DNA of 35,758 nt from Paenibacillus sp. MZ04-78.2 (GTDB lineage Bacteria; Bacillota; Bacilli; Paenibacillales; NBRC-103111). Within the stretch, counting starts at the first letter, position 1. Each line of letters starts with the position of its first letter. Under the pieces are notes generated by a model, which had not been told where the DNA came from, did no database searches, and was given only the letters and a program-made list of their open reading frames with translations. The stretch lies in assembly GCF_024213375.1 (NCBI RefSeq), contig NZ_JANAVJ010000014.1, positions 1-35,758 on the forward strand, written 5' to 3'. The position numbers were made by a program, and so were the translations under genes. This document shows, piece by piece, positions 1-7,476 of this stretch.

Positions 1-88
1 CTTACATTCTCTGGAAGTTGGTGATTTCCCTTCAATAAATTTGATTTTCGCGCAGTTTCACCTGCGAAATGTGGGTTTCATCCCTGGA

Positions 89-1021
89 TTACAGCTTGTT
101 GAACACGTCGGTGAGCACCGGTACGATTTGCGATTTGCGGGAGACGACGCCTTTGAGCACGGCTTTGTTGTCGTCCAGCTTCACGTTGTACGCTTGCTCT
201 ACGGCATGCGCGGCACGGCCGAGGGCCAAGCCGATCGAATCGTTGTTCAAGATGTCCGTCACGACGAGGAGGAACAGGTCCAGGTTCTTCTCCGCGATGA
301 TACCGGAGAGAGCCGCTTCCAGCTCCGCTTGGCGCGACAGCACGTCGTTCGTGTCGACGGCGTTCACTTGGGCGATTTCCACCTTGGAGCTGCCCATTTG
401 GAACTCTTTGGCGTCGAGCGAAATCAGTTGAGCGATCGTTTTGTCGCTCAGATCGGCGCCGGCTTTGAGCATATCCAGACCGTAGGCTTCGGCGTTCACA
501 CCGGCGATTTCAGCCAGCTCGCGGGCGGCGGCTACGTCTTCATCCGTGCAGGTAGGCGACTTGAACAGGAGCGAGTCGGAAATGATCGCGGACAGCATGA
601 GACCGGCGATTTCTTTCGGAATGGCGACCCCGTTTTCTTTGTACAGCTTCTTCAGAATCGTCGCCGTGCAGCCGACCGGCTCGGCGCGGTAGTAGAGCGG
701 ACCGCTCGTTTCGAAATTGGCGATGCGGTGGTGGTCGATAACCTCCAGCACGCGAACCTGATCGATGTCGGACGCGCTTTGCTGGCGCTCGTTGTGGTCG
801 ACCAGAATGACGTTTTTCGCTTCGTTCGCTACCGTCTCGACGAGGCGAGGCGCTTCCGCTTTGAAGTAGTCAAGCGCGTATTGAGTCTCCCCGTTTACGC
901 TGCCCAAGCGGACAGGCTCGACATTTTGGCCCAGCTGAGTTTTCAAATGCGCATACGCAATGGCGGAGCAGATCGTATCGGTGTCTGGGTTCTTATGTCC
1001 GAAAATAAGTACTTTATCCAT
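89..1021 (-). CDS. ppaC: Manganese-dependent inorganic pyrophosphatase (family II PPase)
   Basis: It hydrolyses pyrophosphate to two phosphates in the cytoplasm, pulling biosynthetic reactions forward. The 310-residue protein has the usual family length. It opens with GHKNPDTD (residues 7-14), carries the DHH signature [10 protein letters not shown] in the middle of the N-terminal domain, and ends with the DHHA2 domain, whose [10 protein letters not shown] segment near the C-terminus supplies the conserved substrate-binding arginine and lysine. The ATG at 1021 is chosen because AAGGAG stands 7 bases upstream; the longer open frame back to 1087 has no ribosome site and would cover the promoter. 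It stands alone as a monocistronic gene with a divergent decayed gene behind it. The family assignment is very secure. Confidence 0.97.
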   Translation of the reverse strand: MDKVLIFGHKNPDTDTICSAIAYAHLKTQLGQNVEPVRLGSVNGETQYALDYFKAEAPRLVETVANEAKNVILVDHNERQQSASDIDQVRVLEVIDHHRIANFETSGPLYYRAEPVGCTATILKKLYKENGVAIPKEIAGLMLSAIISDSLLFKSPTCTDEDVAAARELAEIAGVNAEAYGLDMLKAGADLSDKTIAQLISLDAKEFQMGSSKVEIAQVNAVDTNDVLSRQAELEAALSGIIAEKNLDLFLLVVTDILNNDSIGLALGRAAHAVEQAYNVKLDDNKAVLKGVVSRKSQIVPVLTDVFNKL

Positions 1022-1057
1022 CCTTATTCTCCTTACTTGTTTTGTTTTGGCGAGAAA

Positions 1058-1087
1058 AGTATACCGTACATCAACATTCACAATCAA
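1058..1087 (-). promoter_or_regulatory. Probable sigma-A promoter of ppaC
   Basis: On the minus strand TTGATT (1087-1082) is followed after 18 bases by TATACT (1063-1058), about 36 bases upstream of the ppaC start codon. Both boxes are near consensus. A second TATAAT lies a little further upstream and could be an alternative -10. Confidence 0.5.
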
Positions 1088-1235
1088 GATTCCTCATGCA
1101 GATTATATCGCAAAACTAGCATTATTCCTATCCCTTTACATAGAAAAGTTCCTATCTGATGGACGTACCGCAGCTGCAGCCCCTAGGAAACCTTTTTTAT
1201 CCTATTCAACCATTTTTTGGGCAAAAAACAGATTT

Positions 1236-1310
1236 CAGATTACATTAAGGTTTCTCTCAGATTATATTAAGGTTTCATAGAATCCGGATTAAGTTTCATC
1301 CGGTATGCTT
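1236..1310 (+). promoter_or_regulatory. Triple 22-bp direct repeat upstream of a -10 box (likely response-regulator array)
   Basis: TTAAGGTTTC occurs at 1246 and 1268, and TTAAGTTTC at 1290. The three TTAAG cores are exactly 22 bp apart, two helical turns, so all lie on one face of the DNA. The first two units share a longer 20-bp repeat (1236-1255 and 1258-1277, one mismatch). TATGCT at 1305-1310 can serve as -10, and no good -35 is present, which suits an activator-dependent promoter. Direct repeats phased at about two turns are typical of OmpR-family regulators; which regulator acts here is unknown. The gene it drives is decayed. Confidence 0.55.
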
Positions 1311-1379
1311 GGGAAGTCATTCCGTTACTTACAGCAAGTGGGCGGGGGGAATCATTAGAAGAGACAGGAGATAACGAAT

Positions 1380-1433
1380 ATGAATAAATTTCGAGTGCTT
1401 CGTACCAAGATGACATCGGCCATCCAACGGTGA
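1380..1433 (+). CDS. 17-codon leader or remnant reading frame
   Basis: An ATG at 1380, preceded by AGGAG (1366-1370) at 9-base spacing, opens a frame that stops at TGA 1431-1433. The peptide (starts MNKFRVLRTK) matches nothing I recognise. It probably marks the original start of the gene whose remainder follows in another frame, and I would not call it a functional gene. Confidence 0.25.
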   Translation: MNKFRVLRTKMTSAIQR

Positions 1434-2102
1434 TCCGAAAACCGGGGAAGAGCTATCGGTATGACAATTTGGGTTTCACCATTCAAGGCTATGTTGTTGA
1501 GCGAATGTCCGGTAAGCCCTTTTCGACTTATGTGCAGGAGCATATTTTTGCACCGTTAGGCATGAAAAACAGTCACTTCCGCTTGACGCCCGACATGCAG
1601 GCGAATCTGGCTGTGCCCTATGATACCATCGGGAGGAAGATACCTGCGTATGCTACAGTCCCTACCGATTATCCCGGCGGTTGCATGCTTTCGACGGGAG
1701 CGGATATGGGCCGGTTCATGCTGGCTCATCTGAACGGCGGACAGCTTGGAGACGCACGCATCCTCAAGGAGGAAACCGTACGGACAATGCAGCAGCCCCA
1801 GTTGGCGATTCACCCGAAGCTCCCGAATATGGCTTACGGGTTCGAATACGGTAACCATCGGCTTCACAACGGCCGGTATATCGTTGAGAAAGCCGGGGAC
1901 TTGGACGGCTACCATACGGGGATGTGGCTGCTGTGCGAAGGAAAGTCCCGGAAGCAGATTGCGGACTAGCGCAGCGTGGAATACGAGACAATCAAGAAGC
2001 AGCTCGGCAGCATCCTGAAAAAATTCAAAATGTCCAGCACCGCCGAAGTCGTGCAAGCCGTCAACGAGCTGCACATCTTCAAAGTGCTGAAAAAGCTGTA
2101 GC
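1430..2102 (+). pseudogene. Chimeric remnant: class C beta-lactamase-like serine hydrolase fused to a LuxR-type HTH end
   Basis: From GTG 1430 the frame encodes the middle of a beta-lactamase/DD-peptidase family protein: GKSYRYDNLGF carries the Y-x-N catalytic motif, followed by GKPFSTYVQEHIFAPLGM and the GGCMLSTGADMGRFM segment typical of the family. The N-terminal half with the S-x-x-K nucleophile is missing. At GYHTGMWLL the hydrolase similarity stops, and LCEGKSRKQIAD begins a LuxR-type helix-turn-helix. An in-frame TAG (1967-1969) interrupts the domain, and the same frame then continues ETIKKQLGSILKKF...KMSSTAEVV to TAG at 2102. Counting the stop as one residue keeps the normal IA(D/E)-x7-T(I/V)K spacing, so TAG looks like a point nonsense mutation inside the domain. 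I infer an internal deletion that joined two genes. No function is expected. Confidence 0.7.
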
Positions 2103-2134
2103 CCCCGGCTCCCCTCCCCGGGTTGTGCGCGCCT

Positions 2135-3031
2135 TCAACGGGCCGCTTCCTCCCGCAGCGTCGTCAGCCGCTCCGCCACGGCATCCAGCCGGTCCTTGAT
2201 CAAGATGCCATCCGCATAGGCAGCCGGGATGCCGTCGTAGCCGTAATACACGCCAGCCAGCCCGCCGGCGATAGCGCCGATCGTATCGCTATCGCCGCCG
2301 AGATTCGCGGCGCGCTGCACGACGTCCGCGAAGCCGTCGCCCTGTTGCAGGCAGTAGAGCGCCCAACGCAGCGTATCGACGACGAAGCCGGTCGGCTCGC
2401 AGTCCGGCGCTTCGGCCAGCGCGGAAGCGTACGGCGTGCCCTGCGTTTCCGCCGCCATCGCCGGGCGCAGCGCTTCGCCGTTCAGCAGCCGCAGCGTGAT
2501 GCGGTTGTACAAGCCGCACGCTTCGTTGCAGCGCTCGTCGTAGTGCGTCATCTTCGACTGCATCCGCGACATGCGATCGACCCGATCCGGGTCGGCATAG
2601 GCGAGCGCCACCGGCAGGCAGCGCATCAGCGAGCCGTTGCCCGCGCTGAGGCCCAAGTCCTGATCGGCCAGAAAAGCCGCTTCGAACCAATGGCCGTCAT
2701 ATCGCACGAACGCCCGGCGGATGATATTGCCGATATCCTTCGGATCGGAACGGTACCACGTCAGGAAGCGTTCCCCGATACTCGCCATTGGGTCGTCCGG
2801 GCAGTCAAGGATGCCCTCTGCCACGCAAAGCGTCATCATCGTGTCGTCCGTGACCTCCCCCGGTTCGAGGTCCCATACCCCGCCGCCGATGATGTCGGTC
2901 AAATAGCCGTACTTGCGCTGAATCTCCTTGGCGCTCATGAATTCGGTCGTCCCGCCGAGCGCATCGCCAACGGCGACGCCGTACAGCCCGCCTTTGATGC
3001 GGTCCGCCAAGCTTTTTCTTCCATCGTTCAT
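2135..3031 (-). CDS. ADP-ribosylglycohydrolase (DraG/ARH family)
   Basis: Proteins of this family remove ADP-ribose from proteins or small molecules using two metal ions. The 298-residue protein has GGLYGVAVGDALGG near the start, the metal-binding TDDT at residues 61-64 and GGDSDT at 245-250, the hallmark pair of the fold. ATG 3031 is preferred over the ATG at 3052 because AGGAGG stands 8 bases before it. It is the last gene of the pnuC-nadR operon, 22 bases after the NadR kinase part, so I infer a role in ADP-ribose/NAD recycling. ADP-ribose is also the usual effector of NrtR repressors, which may govern this operon. The exact substrate (ADP-ribosylated protein, O-acetyl-ADP-ribose or other) cannot be read from the sequence. 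Confidence 0.92.
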   Translation of the reverse strand: MNDGRKSLADRIKGGLYGVAVGDALGGTTEFMSAKEIQRKYGYLTDIIGGGVWDLEPGEVTDDTMMTLCVAEGILDCPDDPMASIGERFLTWYRSDPKDIGNIIRRAFVRYDGHWFEAAFLADQDLGLSAGNGSLMRCLPVALAYADPDRVDRMSRMQSKMTHYDERCNEACGLYNRITLRLLNGEALRPAMAAETQGTPYASALAEAPDCEPTGFVVDTLRWALYCLQQGDGFADVVQRAANLGGDSDTIGAIAGGLAGVYYGYDGIPAAYADGILIKDRLDAVAERLTTLREEAAR

Positions 3032-3053
3032 CCTACAGGCCTCCTCTTCCACT

Positions 3054-3611
3054 CTAGATTTCCCCCCACCGTGCGCCTATGCTCGCATACTTGCGGTAGC
3101 GGCCAAGCACCCGCTTCACCCGCGCGATCCGTTCCTCCAGGCTGCCGTGCAGCGGAATGTAAGGCACCCGCCGCACCGCCAGGTCGGCCGCAATCCGCTT
3201 CTGGAACACGCGGCGATGCACGTCGCCCGAACGGTCCCATGTATCGTCGTACGGAATTTCGTCGCCGCACAGGAAGACGAGATCGTAGCGCGAAGCCGCC
3301 TGCGCCGCCAAATCCCGAAGGCGCGGCAGCGCCATCCCGTGGTAATCGTGCGCGAACATGAACGTCGTAATCGCATTCGTATCGACGAACAAGTAACCGT
3401 TCGCCTCCGGCAGCAGCTTTTCCTCCTTGGCCAGATGCCCCTCGGCAATTTCCACCAGTTGGTCCGGCGTCAGCCGGCGGTCCGTCTGATGCTGCTCCCA
3501 GTATTCGCGCCCGTACTCCGGCATCCAGACCGTTCCGAACTCGCGGGCCAACGCTTCGGCAACGGTCGTTTTGCCGGTCGAGGGCGCGCCGAGGAAAGCG
3601 ACGGTCGTCAC
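3054..3611 (-). CDS. nadR: NadR C-terminal part: ribosylnicotinamide kinase-like P-loop ATPase
   Basis: This domain phosphorylates nicotinamide riboside to NMN. The 185-residue product begins with a P-loop, GAPSTGKTT (residues 8-16), followed by the conserved MPEYGREYWEQ and the Walker-B-like YLFVDTN segment, as in NadR kinase domains. The start used is GTG 3611, overlapping the stop of the upstream part by four bases (GTGA). However, codons in this same frame upstream of the GTG (YPLANRALVDPLVYRDL) look like the natural linker of a two-domain NadR. So this is more likely the second half of one gene broken by a single-base change near 3665 than an independent gene. It could still be made separately by translational coupling. 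Confidence 0.85.
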   Translation of the reverse strand: MTTVAFLGAPSTGKTTVAEALAREFGTVWMPEYGREYWEQHQTDRRLTPDQLVEIAEGHLAKEEKLLPEANGYLFVDTNAITTFMFAHDYHGMALPRLRDLAAQAASRYDLVFLCGDEIPYDDTWDRSGDVHRRVFQKRIAADLAVRRVPYIPLHGSLEERIARVKRVLGRYRKYASIGARWGEI

Positions 3612-4081
3612 CAGGTCCCGGTAAACCAGCGGATCGACGAGCGCCCGGTTCGCCAGCGGGTATGCCGTACCGCCGTTCCCGATACCGGAAACGTCTCCCG
3701 CTTCGGGTCGACCTGCCGGTTCACGGCGTTCAGCGCTGTGCTCATATGCTCGCCGTACGGCTCGCTCGAATAAAAGTGCGTCACACTTCGCCCGCCGAGC
3801 AGGCCGAGAATGTAATCCTCCTGCGCCTTCTTAATCTCCGGCGTATACCCCGTTTCCGTCGGCCCGTCCCAAGCCGCGATCACCTCGACCGCGGGATACA
3901 GGGCGCGAATCCAGCCCGCCCGCACCGTCAGCGGAATGTCCGTCGTTTCGGGACAATCGTAGATGACGACGATGACGTGATCCATCTCCGTCAGAGCCGT
4001 TTCGATCATATATTGGTGCCCCCGGTGCAGGGGCGCGAATTTGCCGAGCGTCAGCCCTGCTGTAAATTGAGTGTTGCTCAT
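3608..4081 (-). CDS. nadR: NadR N-terminal part: NMN adenylyltransferase domain, frameshifted at its end
   Basis: The domain makes NAD from NMN and ATP. GKFAPLHRGHQ (residues 13-23) is the nucleotidyltransferase GxFxPxHxGH motif and VSGTAVR is the second (ISxTxxR) motif. After VSGTAVR the frame reads HTRWRTGRSS... to a stop, which has no resemblance to NadR, whereas the -1 alternative frame gives the expected linker and continues into the kinase domain. One base appears to be missing around 3665-3667. ATG 4081 overlaps the pnuC stop (ATGA), so translation is coupled to the transporter. The intact product would be a two-domain NadR of about 340 residues. Confidence 0.85.
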   Translation of the reverse strand: MSNTQFTAGLTLGKFAPLHRGHQYMIETALTEMDHVIVVIYDCPETTDIPLTVRAGWIRALYPAVEVIAAWDGPTETGYTPEIKKAQEDYILGLLGGRSVTHFYSSEPYGEHMSTALNAVNRQVDPKRETFPVSGTAVRHTRWRTGRSSIRWFTGTW

Positions 4082-4734
4082 AAGCTCACCCCCATGCGGC
4101 CCGCCCGCTGCGCCGCCCGGTATTCGCTGCGCCACTGGATCAGCCCGCTTGTCGCGATCCCGAGGAAAATAACGTACAACAACGACAAAGTATACAGCTC
4201 TTTATACGCATACATCCCGATCGACAGCACATCGACCGCAATCCAGAAGTACCAGTTTTCCAGCACCTTGTTCGACAGCAGCAGCTGCGCGAAAATGCTC
4301 AGCGTCGCAATGAACGCGTCCACATAAGGAATCGACGCGTCTGTGAAACGGGCAAGCGCATAGCCCCAGCCTGCCGTCACGACGACGAGCAGCAACGCCA
4401 GCCCCAAGCCGAACTGCGGCGTCATCCGCCGCGTTGGCCGTACCTTCGCCTGACCGCGCTTGGTCAGCCAGACGATCCAGCCTTGAATGCTCAAGACGAA
4501 AAATACGACTTGCAGCGTCATATCCGCGTACAGCTTCGCATCGTAGAACGTGACGAAAAAGCACGCCACGTTCACCAGCCCGACGGGAAAGCACCAAACG
4601 TTTTGCCGCGCCGTCAGCCATACGCTGAGCAGTCCGCTTGTCGTTGCTGCAATCTCCAGCGGCGTCGACGATGTGAAATAAGCGACCAGCAGCATGCAGG
4701 CAAGCAGCCCAACCATCGTATACCATCTGTTCAT
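4078..4734 (-). CDS. pnuC: Nicotinamide riboside transporter PnuC
   Basis: An inner-membrane facilitator that lets nicotinamide riboside in for phosphorylation by NadR. The 218-residue protein has about seven hydrophobic helices and the family's hallmark stretches WLTARQNVWCFPVGLVNVACFF and NWYFWIAVDVLSIGMYAYK, whose tryptophans and asparagines line the vitamin site. ATG 4734 is chosen over ATG 4743 because GGGAGG abuts 4743 directly but lies 9 bases from 4734. It is the first intact gene of the operon, overlaps nadR by four bases, and lies just after the 3' ghost of an nrtR gene. Confidence 0.93.
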   Translation of the reverse strand: MNRWYTMVGLLACMLLVAYFTSSTPLEIAATTSGLLSVWLTARQNVWCFPVGLVNVACFFVTFYDAKLYADMTLQVVFFVLSIQGWIVWLTKRGQAKVRPTRRMTPQFGLGLALLLVVVTAGWGYALARFTDASIPYVDAFIATLSIFAQLLLSNKVLENWYFWIAVDVLSIGMYAYKELYTLSLLYVIFLGIATSGLIQWRSEYRAAQRAGRMGVSL

Positions 4735-4808
4735 GAATCTCATCCTCCCGGTGTCGTTCTCCGTTTACAATACTTTCAAAACGACTATATTGAAATGTAA
4801 AAAAAATG

Positions 4809-4875
4809 AGCTGTACAACGACAGCTTCGGCAGATCGCCGGTAAAACGGTACAGCTGTGCGGCGCGCTGCGAGTA
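4809..4875 (-). pseudogene. 3' remnant of a deleted nrtR gene
   Basis: This 67-bp piece matches 18565-18631, the 3' end of the intact nrtR, at 62 of 67 positions by eye. Read on the minus strand it encodes YSQRAAQLYRFTGDLPKLS..., identical to the NrtR C-terminus apart from N to D. The stop codon has become TCA, so the frame runs on a little. Immediately upstream (4895-4932) lies a promoter like that of nrtR. The simplest reading is an nrtR-pnuC-nadR operon from which almost the whole nrtR body was deleted, leaving promoter and tail. Confidence 0.8.
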
Positions 4876-4894
4876 TTTCTATATTTTCGATTTT

Positions 4895-4932
4895 ATAGTA
4901 TCATTATGACATTTTTAATTTTGATTTGTCAA
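4895..4932 (-). promoter_or_regulatory. Promoter and candidate NrtR operator of the pnuC-nadR operon
   Basis: On the minus strand TTGACA (4932-4927) and CATAAT (4908-4903) are 18 bases apart. The -10 overlaps an imperfect palindrome, ATAGT-ATC-ATTAT in plus orientation (4895-4907). The nrtR promoter at 19364-19399 has the same boxes and a perfect version of the palindrome. Conservation of this short element at both loci, with little else intact, suggests that it is the operator. The operator role is inference. Confidence 0.6.
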
Positions 4933-5034
4933 TGCCTTTTTCAAAACGAACGGCGGCTATGGTATACTTGTTCTGCAATCGGCTTCCGAGCTGCCGTAGC
5001 GAAACTATACATCATCAGAAGGGTGACTACTTGC

Positions 5035-6048
5035 ATGCGAATGTTTCGGTTCCTCTCCTTTTGTTTCATCATGATCATGATGACGACCGCTTCCCTCCCC
5101 GCTCCTGCATTTTCCGAATCTAACGAACCCGAAGCCCGGCAAGTCACCGACGTGCTGCAGCTTCGTTCCATCGAGACAGGAACGGGCCGCTCCTTGACAC
5201 TGGCTCTGAAAGGGGCAGAACGGTTCACCGTCGCTTGGCGTCTGATGGAAGCCGGACCGGAAGGATTGGCTTTTTCTAACGACAGCACCGCTTATTACAG
5301 GTCGGAAGGACAGCTGCGGTCCGTGCTGCCCTCCGGTGAACGCATCGTCCCGCCGGACGCCTCCTCCAAACGGACAGATGTGCCGCTGCAGCGTCCGGCC
5401 GCCGTGAACGCGGAAGGCGGAGCCGTCACCAAGACAGGTACAGCCGGAGCGTCATGGAACTACAAGCTCCCTAACGAAAAACAAGTTGCGGCGGAAACCT
5501 TGCAATCCGACGGCAACCGGAACATTTATTTTCAAGACCAAGACCGCAATTGGTATTCTTTGGACTCAGCAGGAAAGGAACGCTACGTGCTTCAGCTGGA
5601 TGGAACAGGAGAGAAGAGCGTCTGCCGGGTCGCGCCGTCCGGGGATTCGATCTGTGCTTCCCCTTCCATCGGTCTGATTGGCATCCGCGAACAAACAAAC
5701 GCTCCCCGCGTCGTCATTGACGGCAAGGAGCGATTTTTCCCGCAGCGCCCGGAGGTCGTGAATGGAACCAGTCTGGTGCCTCTCCGCGCGATATTTGAAG
5801 CGCTGAAAGCGAACGTCGTTTGGCATGAGGAAGACCGGTCGGTCGAAGCGACGAAAGGAAAACAGTCGGTTCGGTTGAAGCTTGGCAGCACGGAGGTGTC
5901 AGTCAACGGCAAGAAGCTTGTGTTGGAACAGCCGCCCACGCTGCGCGATGAAGTGATGATGGTACCGCTTCGCTTCGTCGGGGAAGCGCTCGGCGCAACG
6001 GTCTATTGGGAGAGCGGGACGAAGACGATCCAGATCGCTACCCCATAG
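5035..6048 (+). CDS. Secreted protein with C-terminal copper amine oxidase N-domain-like (stalk) domain
   Basis: The 337-residue protein starts with a signal peptide (MRMFRFLSFCFIMIMM..., likely cleaved after PAPAFS). The N-terminal two thirds show no family I recognise, although the run of short beta-like segments (YRSEGQLRSVLPSGER; IYFQDQDRNWYSLDSAGKER) suggests a repeat or propeller-like sensor. The last ~105 residues are a stalk domain (PF07833 type): VVIDGKERFF, VPLRAIFEALKANVVWHEE, VPLRFVGEALGATVYWESGTKTI. Such domains are common in Paenibacillus extracellular proteins and usually serve as wall-facing modules, not as oxidases. ATG 5035 follows AAGGGTG; TATACT near 4962 may be its -10. 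It converges on the Pel operon end with a 6-base gap. Function unknown. Confidence 0.8.
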   Translation: MRMFRFLSFCFIMIMMTTASLPAPAFSESNEPEARQVTDVLQLRSIETGTGRSLTLALKGAERFTVAWRLMEAGPEGLAFSNDSTAYYRSEGQLRSVLPSGERIVPPDASSKRTDVPLQRPAAVNAEGGAVTKTGTAGASWNYKLPNEKQVAAETLQSDGNRNIYFQDQDRNWYSLDSAGKERYVLQLDGTGEKSVCRVAPSGDSICASPSIGLIGIREQTNAPRVVIDGKERFFPQRPEVVNGTSLVPLRAIFEALKANVVWHEEDRSVEATKGKQSVRLKLGSTEVSVNGKKLVLEQPPTLRDEVMMVPLRFVGEALGATVYWESGTKTIQIATP

Positions 6049-6054
6049 ACAGCG

Positions 6055-6735
6055 TTATTGCGCGTAATCGCCGGTATAGTTGATCAGGGACGCGTCCAGC
6101 ACGCCTTCGATCTCGGTAATATCGTTCATGAACGCCGTATTGTCATCCCGGAGGCGCATTTCCAACGTAAGCTCGACAAAATCTTTGCGCACCGTCTTGG
6201 ACTTCAACCTGTGATTGATTTTATTCAACTGCTTCCGCAATTCGGCGGCAGCGGCATCCGTATGCCGGATAATGAGCAGGTAAGGCTGCTCTCTGATTTT
6301 CTTTCTGGACAGCCATACCAGCGCGAAGCCGACAGCCGCCGAACCGAGCAGGGCAATCGGATATTGCTTGGCCCCGATTGCGATGCCTGCCGAGATCGCC
6401 CAAAACATGTATACGATATCCAGCGGGTCCTTCACCGCCGTCCGAAAGCGGACAATGCTGAGCGCCCCGACCATCCCGAGCGACAATACGATATTGGTGC
6501 TGATGGTCATAATGATCGTTGCCGTGATCATCGTCATCAGCACGAACGTGACATTGTAGTTATAGCTGTACACTACGCCGCGAAACGTCTTCTGGTAAAT
6601 GTAAAAAATAAACAGCCCGATGCCGAACGCCATGGCTAATCCGAGCAGCAGGTCGACATAAGAGACCGTACGGAACGTCTCCAAATGAAGCATGCTTTTC
6701 TTGAATAAATCCTGAAAACGAACTGCTTCTCCCAT
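6055..6735 (-). CDS. DUF4956 membrane protein
   Basis: A 226-residue integral membrane protein with about four N-terminal helices (residues ~25-150) and a soluble C-terminal alpha/beta domain of about 75 residues (PYLLIIRHTDAAAAELRKQL...VELTLEMRLRDDN). The conserved core GMVGALSIVRFRTAVKDPLDIVYMFW is diagnostic of DUF4956. In many bacteria the family sits beside VTC-domain and CotH-type genes, and the same trio ends this operon. Its biochemical role is unknown; the C-terminal domain may regulate a membrane process linked to the VTC partner. ATG 6735 has AGGGGA upstream. It is the last gene of the Pel operon. Confidence 0.88.
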   Translation of the reverse strand: MGEAVRFQDLFKKSMLHLETFRTVSYVDLLLGLAMAFGIGLFIFYIYQKTFRGVVYSYNYNVTFVLMTMITATIIMTISTNIVLSLGMVGALSIVRFRTAVKDPLDIVYMFWAISAGIAIGAKQYPIALLGSAAVGFALVWLSRKKIREQPYLLIIRHTDAAAAELRKQLNKINHRLKSKTVRKDFVELTLEMRLRDDNTAFMNDITEIEGVLDASLINYTGDYAQ

Positions 6736-6762
6736 TGATGTGTCCCCTTTTTCGTAAATGAA

Positions 6763-7473
6763 TTATGGCTTCTCGCTGCGAATCCCGACTTCCCGGCAGA
6801 TGAGATATTTGGATATGGCCGACCGCTGATGCGTTTGCGGCTGAACCAGCGCCCGGATGAAATCCGGCAAAAAAGCGTTGTATTTAATTTCCATAATGGT
6901 CCTGGCCGGCTCCAGCGCTTCCTTCATGACCATATGCCCGGAAAACAGGTCGTACGTATTGATCGCGGCAGCCAGCCTCTTGTCAAACGTGATTCGCACG
7001 TCCCCCGGATCGTAAACATAGGCTTCCCTCGTATAATCCACAATGACGGCCGGGCGAAAGCCGCGATGGGCGATCGCGCGGTAAAAATCCTGCACCAGCG
7101 GCACCTTCGACTCCTGCAAGCCCGCAACATCGCCGTCCAGAATCCGTTCGTAATCGTCTCTGCTCAACCGGGCCGCTTCCTTGCACACATAATCGCCATA
7201 CTTGCTTTTCCGCTCCAGCTTGATCGTCCGGTCGCTGCCGTTATAAATCCGGATGCGGTATTTCTCCCGGCTAAAAATGCCGTGAGACTTGTCATACAGC
7301 GCATGATTATGCGGTCCGTCGAAATATAAGCTGCGGATACCGTACCCGTCGGGACTGCCGGAATTTCCGTCCAACGTCAGGGTGGCCGACAGCCGCTGCC
7401 GAAGCGCGGCGTAGTCATGAGAATGGATGTAATATTTGAGCTCGTGCCGCAGCTTTCGCCCGAAAAATTGCAT
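6763..7473 (-). CDS. VTC-domain protein (polyphosphate polymerase-like)
   Basis: The 236-residue protein consists of one VTC domain, the tunnel-fold catalytic unit that builds polyphosphate from ATP in yeast Vtc4. Visible features are RHELKYYIHSHDY at the start, the basic strands KYRIRIYNGSDRTIKLERKSKYGDYVCKE, the VDYTREAY strand, and EIKYNAFLP near the end; these lysine, arginine and glutamate residues line the tunnel in the family. It starts 3 bases after the PelG-CotH stop, so it is tightly coupled to it. Whether it makes polyphosphate or has another triphosphate-dependent role is unknown. Its place in a Pel operon next to CotH and DUF4956 is the interesting context. Confidence 0.88.
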   Translation of the reverse strand: MQFFGRKLRHELKYYIHSHDYAALRQRLSATLTLDGNSGSPDGYGIRSLYFDGPHNHALYDKSHGIFSREKYRIRIYNGSDRTIKLERKSKYGDYVCKEAARLSRDDYERILDGDVAGLQESKVPLVQDFYRAIAHRGFRPAVIVDYTREAYVYDPGDVRITFDKRLAAAINTYDLFSGHMVMKEALEPARTIMEIKYNAFLPDFIRALVQPQTHQRSAISKYLICREVGIRSEKP

Positions 7474-7476
7474 GCT

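Noticed and set aside
46..70. A hairpin CGCAG/CTGCG after ppaC as terminator
   Set aside because: The stem is short with a bulge and no proper T-run follows on the minus strand; too weak to annotate.
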